NCBI GenBank assembly: GCA_019637335.1
Contig: JAHBVV010000018.1
Location: 1-64,000, forward strand
Length of the DNA stretch: 64,000 bases
Direction of reading: 5' to 3'
DNA from: Candidatus Hydrogenedentota bacterium
GTDB taxonomy: Bacteria > Hydrogenedentota > Hydrogenedentia > Hydrogenedentales > JAEUWI01
Numbering within the stretch: the stretch's first letter is position 1; each line of letters begins with the position of its first letter. Position numbers and translations under genes: made by a program. Positions 63,074-64,000 of the stretch are shown here, piece after piece. Under the pieces are notes generated by a model. It did not search any database and was not told the DNA's origin. It saw only the letters and a program-made list of their open reading frames with translations.

Positions 63074-64000
63074 GTGGGCACCCTTTTCAGCAGTCTCGAC
63101 ATCGGCCGCGCGGGCCTCAACACCGCCCAGATCCAGCTGGACGTGGTCGGCCACAATATCGCCTCGGCCAGCAAGCCCGGCTTCTCCCGGCAGCGCGCGA
63201 TGGTCTCCACGCGCTTCCCGCTGGAGCGGAGCTACGGCTTCCTCGGGCGCGGGCCCTACATCGCCGGCGTCGAGCGGCTCCGCGACCCCTTCCTCGATAT
63301 TACCTACCGCGACCAGGTGGCCACCCGGGAGAATGCGTCGCTCCAGGCGCAGTTCTTCTCCCGCGTGGAGGATCTCTTCCGCGAACCCAGCGAGGAAGGC
63401 TTCTCGGCGCAGATCAACGCCTTCTTCAACGCGCTCAACGACTTCGCGAACAACGTCGAGGACATCCCGACCCGCGTCGCCACGATCACGCAGGCCGAAT
63501 CCCTGGCGTCGACCTTTCGCGAGTTTGCGCGCAACCTGGAAGACCTCCGCACGGCGGCCAACGAGGACGTGCGCGCGCTCGTCCCGGCCATCAATTCCAC
63601 CGCGCAACAGATCGCGGACCTCAACTTCGCTATCCGCACGCTCGAAACCGGCGGCAGCCAGGCGAACGACCTGCGCGACGATCGCGATGTGCTTCTCGAC
63701 CAGCTCGCGGGCTACATCGCCATCGACTACCGCGAACGGGAGGACGGCCAGGTCGACGTGCTCATCAACGGCGAGCAGCTCGTGGTTGGGCGAAGCTTCC
63801 GCGCGCTGGAGACCTTTCCCAGCGGGACCTTCGATCCGAACCGGCCCGATTTCCTGCAGGTGCGCTTCGCGAACACGGGAACCCTTGTAACCGTCACCGA
63901 CGGGGAGCTGGCGGGCGCCTTCCGCCAGCGCGATGTCGTGCTGCAGGGGCTCGTCGAGCGCAATGATCGCCTGGCCGCCGGATTCATCGAGGGGATCAAC
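63074..64000 (+). CDS. flgK: Flagellar hook-associated protein 1, partial (window end)
   Basis: The first 309 residues are present and the frame is open to the last base. The N terminus is that of FlgK/FlgE-type axial proteins: LFSSLDIGRAGLNTAQIQLDVVGHNIASASKPGFSRQRA, then YGFLGRGPYIAGVERLRDPFLDITYRDQ. FlgK is the first hook-filament junction protein, exported by the flagellar type III system. DLRDDRDVLLDQLAGYI (~205-221) is a typical FlgK segment. The start is GTG at 63074 with GGGAG ten bases upstream. The leading 62739-63073 gap contains the divergent sigma-28 promoter; a TATATA at 62950 has no convincing -35. Confidence 0.92.
   Translation, partial: MGTLFSSLDIGRAGLNTAQIQLDVVGHNIASASKPGFSRQRAMVSTRFPLERSYGFLGRGPYIAGVERLRDPFLDITYRDQVATRENASLQAQFFSRVEDLFREPSEEGFSAQINAFFNALNDFANNVEDIPTRVATITQAESLASTFREFARNLEDLRTAANEDVRALVPAINSTAQQIADLNFAIRTLETGGSQANDLRDDRDVLLDQLAGYIAIDYREREDGQVDVLINGEQLVVGRSFRALETFPSGTFDPNRPDFLQVRFANTGTLVTVTDGELAGAFRQRDVVLQGLVERNDRLAAGFIEGIN

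Noticed and set aside
1-64000. tRNA, rRNA or riboswitch genes
   Set aside because: No T-loop/acceptor pattern, rRNA core sequence or recognised aptamer core was seen on either strand; a covariance scan could still find a weak one.

Overview
The window is high-G+C bacterial chromosome. Several traits point to a Hydrogenedentota/Lentisphaerae/Planctomycete-type bacterium, and I favour Candidatus Hydrogenedentota. They are two giant secreted beta-helix proteins (one with (GE)n linkers), a PVC-type heme-binding dehydrogenase with a CGKCH motif, Tat-exported Gfo/Idh/MocA oxidoreductases, a GH29 fucosidase, a heparinase-like lyase and abundant dispersed palindromic repeats. This placement is inference from gene content; no rRNA or tRNA gene was seen.

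Layout. 1-5.7 kb: three polytopic membrane proteins resembling GT-C glycosyltransferases. 6-7.8 kb: tandem secreted paralogs ending in YWCxxC. 8-16 kb: galM, an Rrf2 regulator, a receiver-DHp protein, a GT2 glycosyltransferase, two surface proteins sharing one module, and nagB. 16-20.4 kb: a TPR protein, a lipoprotein with a degenerate zinc-peptidase motif plus PDZ, and hisS. 20.8-32 kb: two beta-helix surface proteins of 2250 and 1408 residues. 32.6-41.4 kb: an MFS transporter, a carboxypeptidase-regulatory-like protein, GH29, an entericidin-like lipoprotein and the PVC dehydrogenase. 41.9-45.3 kb: a translationally coupled MBL hydrolase / unknown / pfkA operon. 46.5-53.2 kb: a heparinase-like gene whose 3' end is duplicated on the far side of a lower-G+C three-gene island. 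54-59.3 kb: SRP RNA and dnaX between two oxidoreductase genes. 60-64 kb: Sel1 and unknown secreted proteins, a FlgM-like gene with a sigma-28-type promoter, and the start of flgK.

Most recognisable genes serve polysaccharide and sugar use (GH29, heparinase-like lyase, galM, nagB, pfkA, oxidoreductases) or the cell surface (beta-helix proteins, lipoproteins, glycosyltransferases). Housekeeping genes (hisS, SRP RNA-dnaX) carry near-identical promoters.

The most interesting unit is the 48.8-52.2 kb island. It encodes a lipoprotein fusing a C39-like cysteine peptidase to DUF1573, a secreted protein of unknown function, and a membrane-anchored protein with a double-glycine-like motif followed by 12 cysteines. 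I propose a peptidase-substrate export or maturation system. The island is bounded by 557-bp direct repeats that are about 98.7% identical.

Mobile DNA is small and non-coding. There are two IS66-like MITEs with perfect 8-bp target duplications, and two copies of a second ~230-bp MITE, one of them nested in an older repeat whose unoccupied homolog is also in this window. Palindromic and tandem repeats fill most long intergenic gaps.
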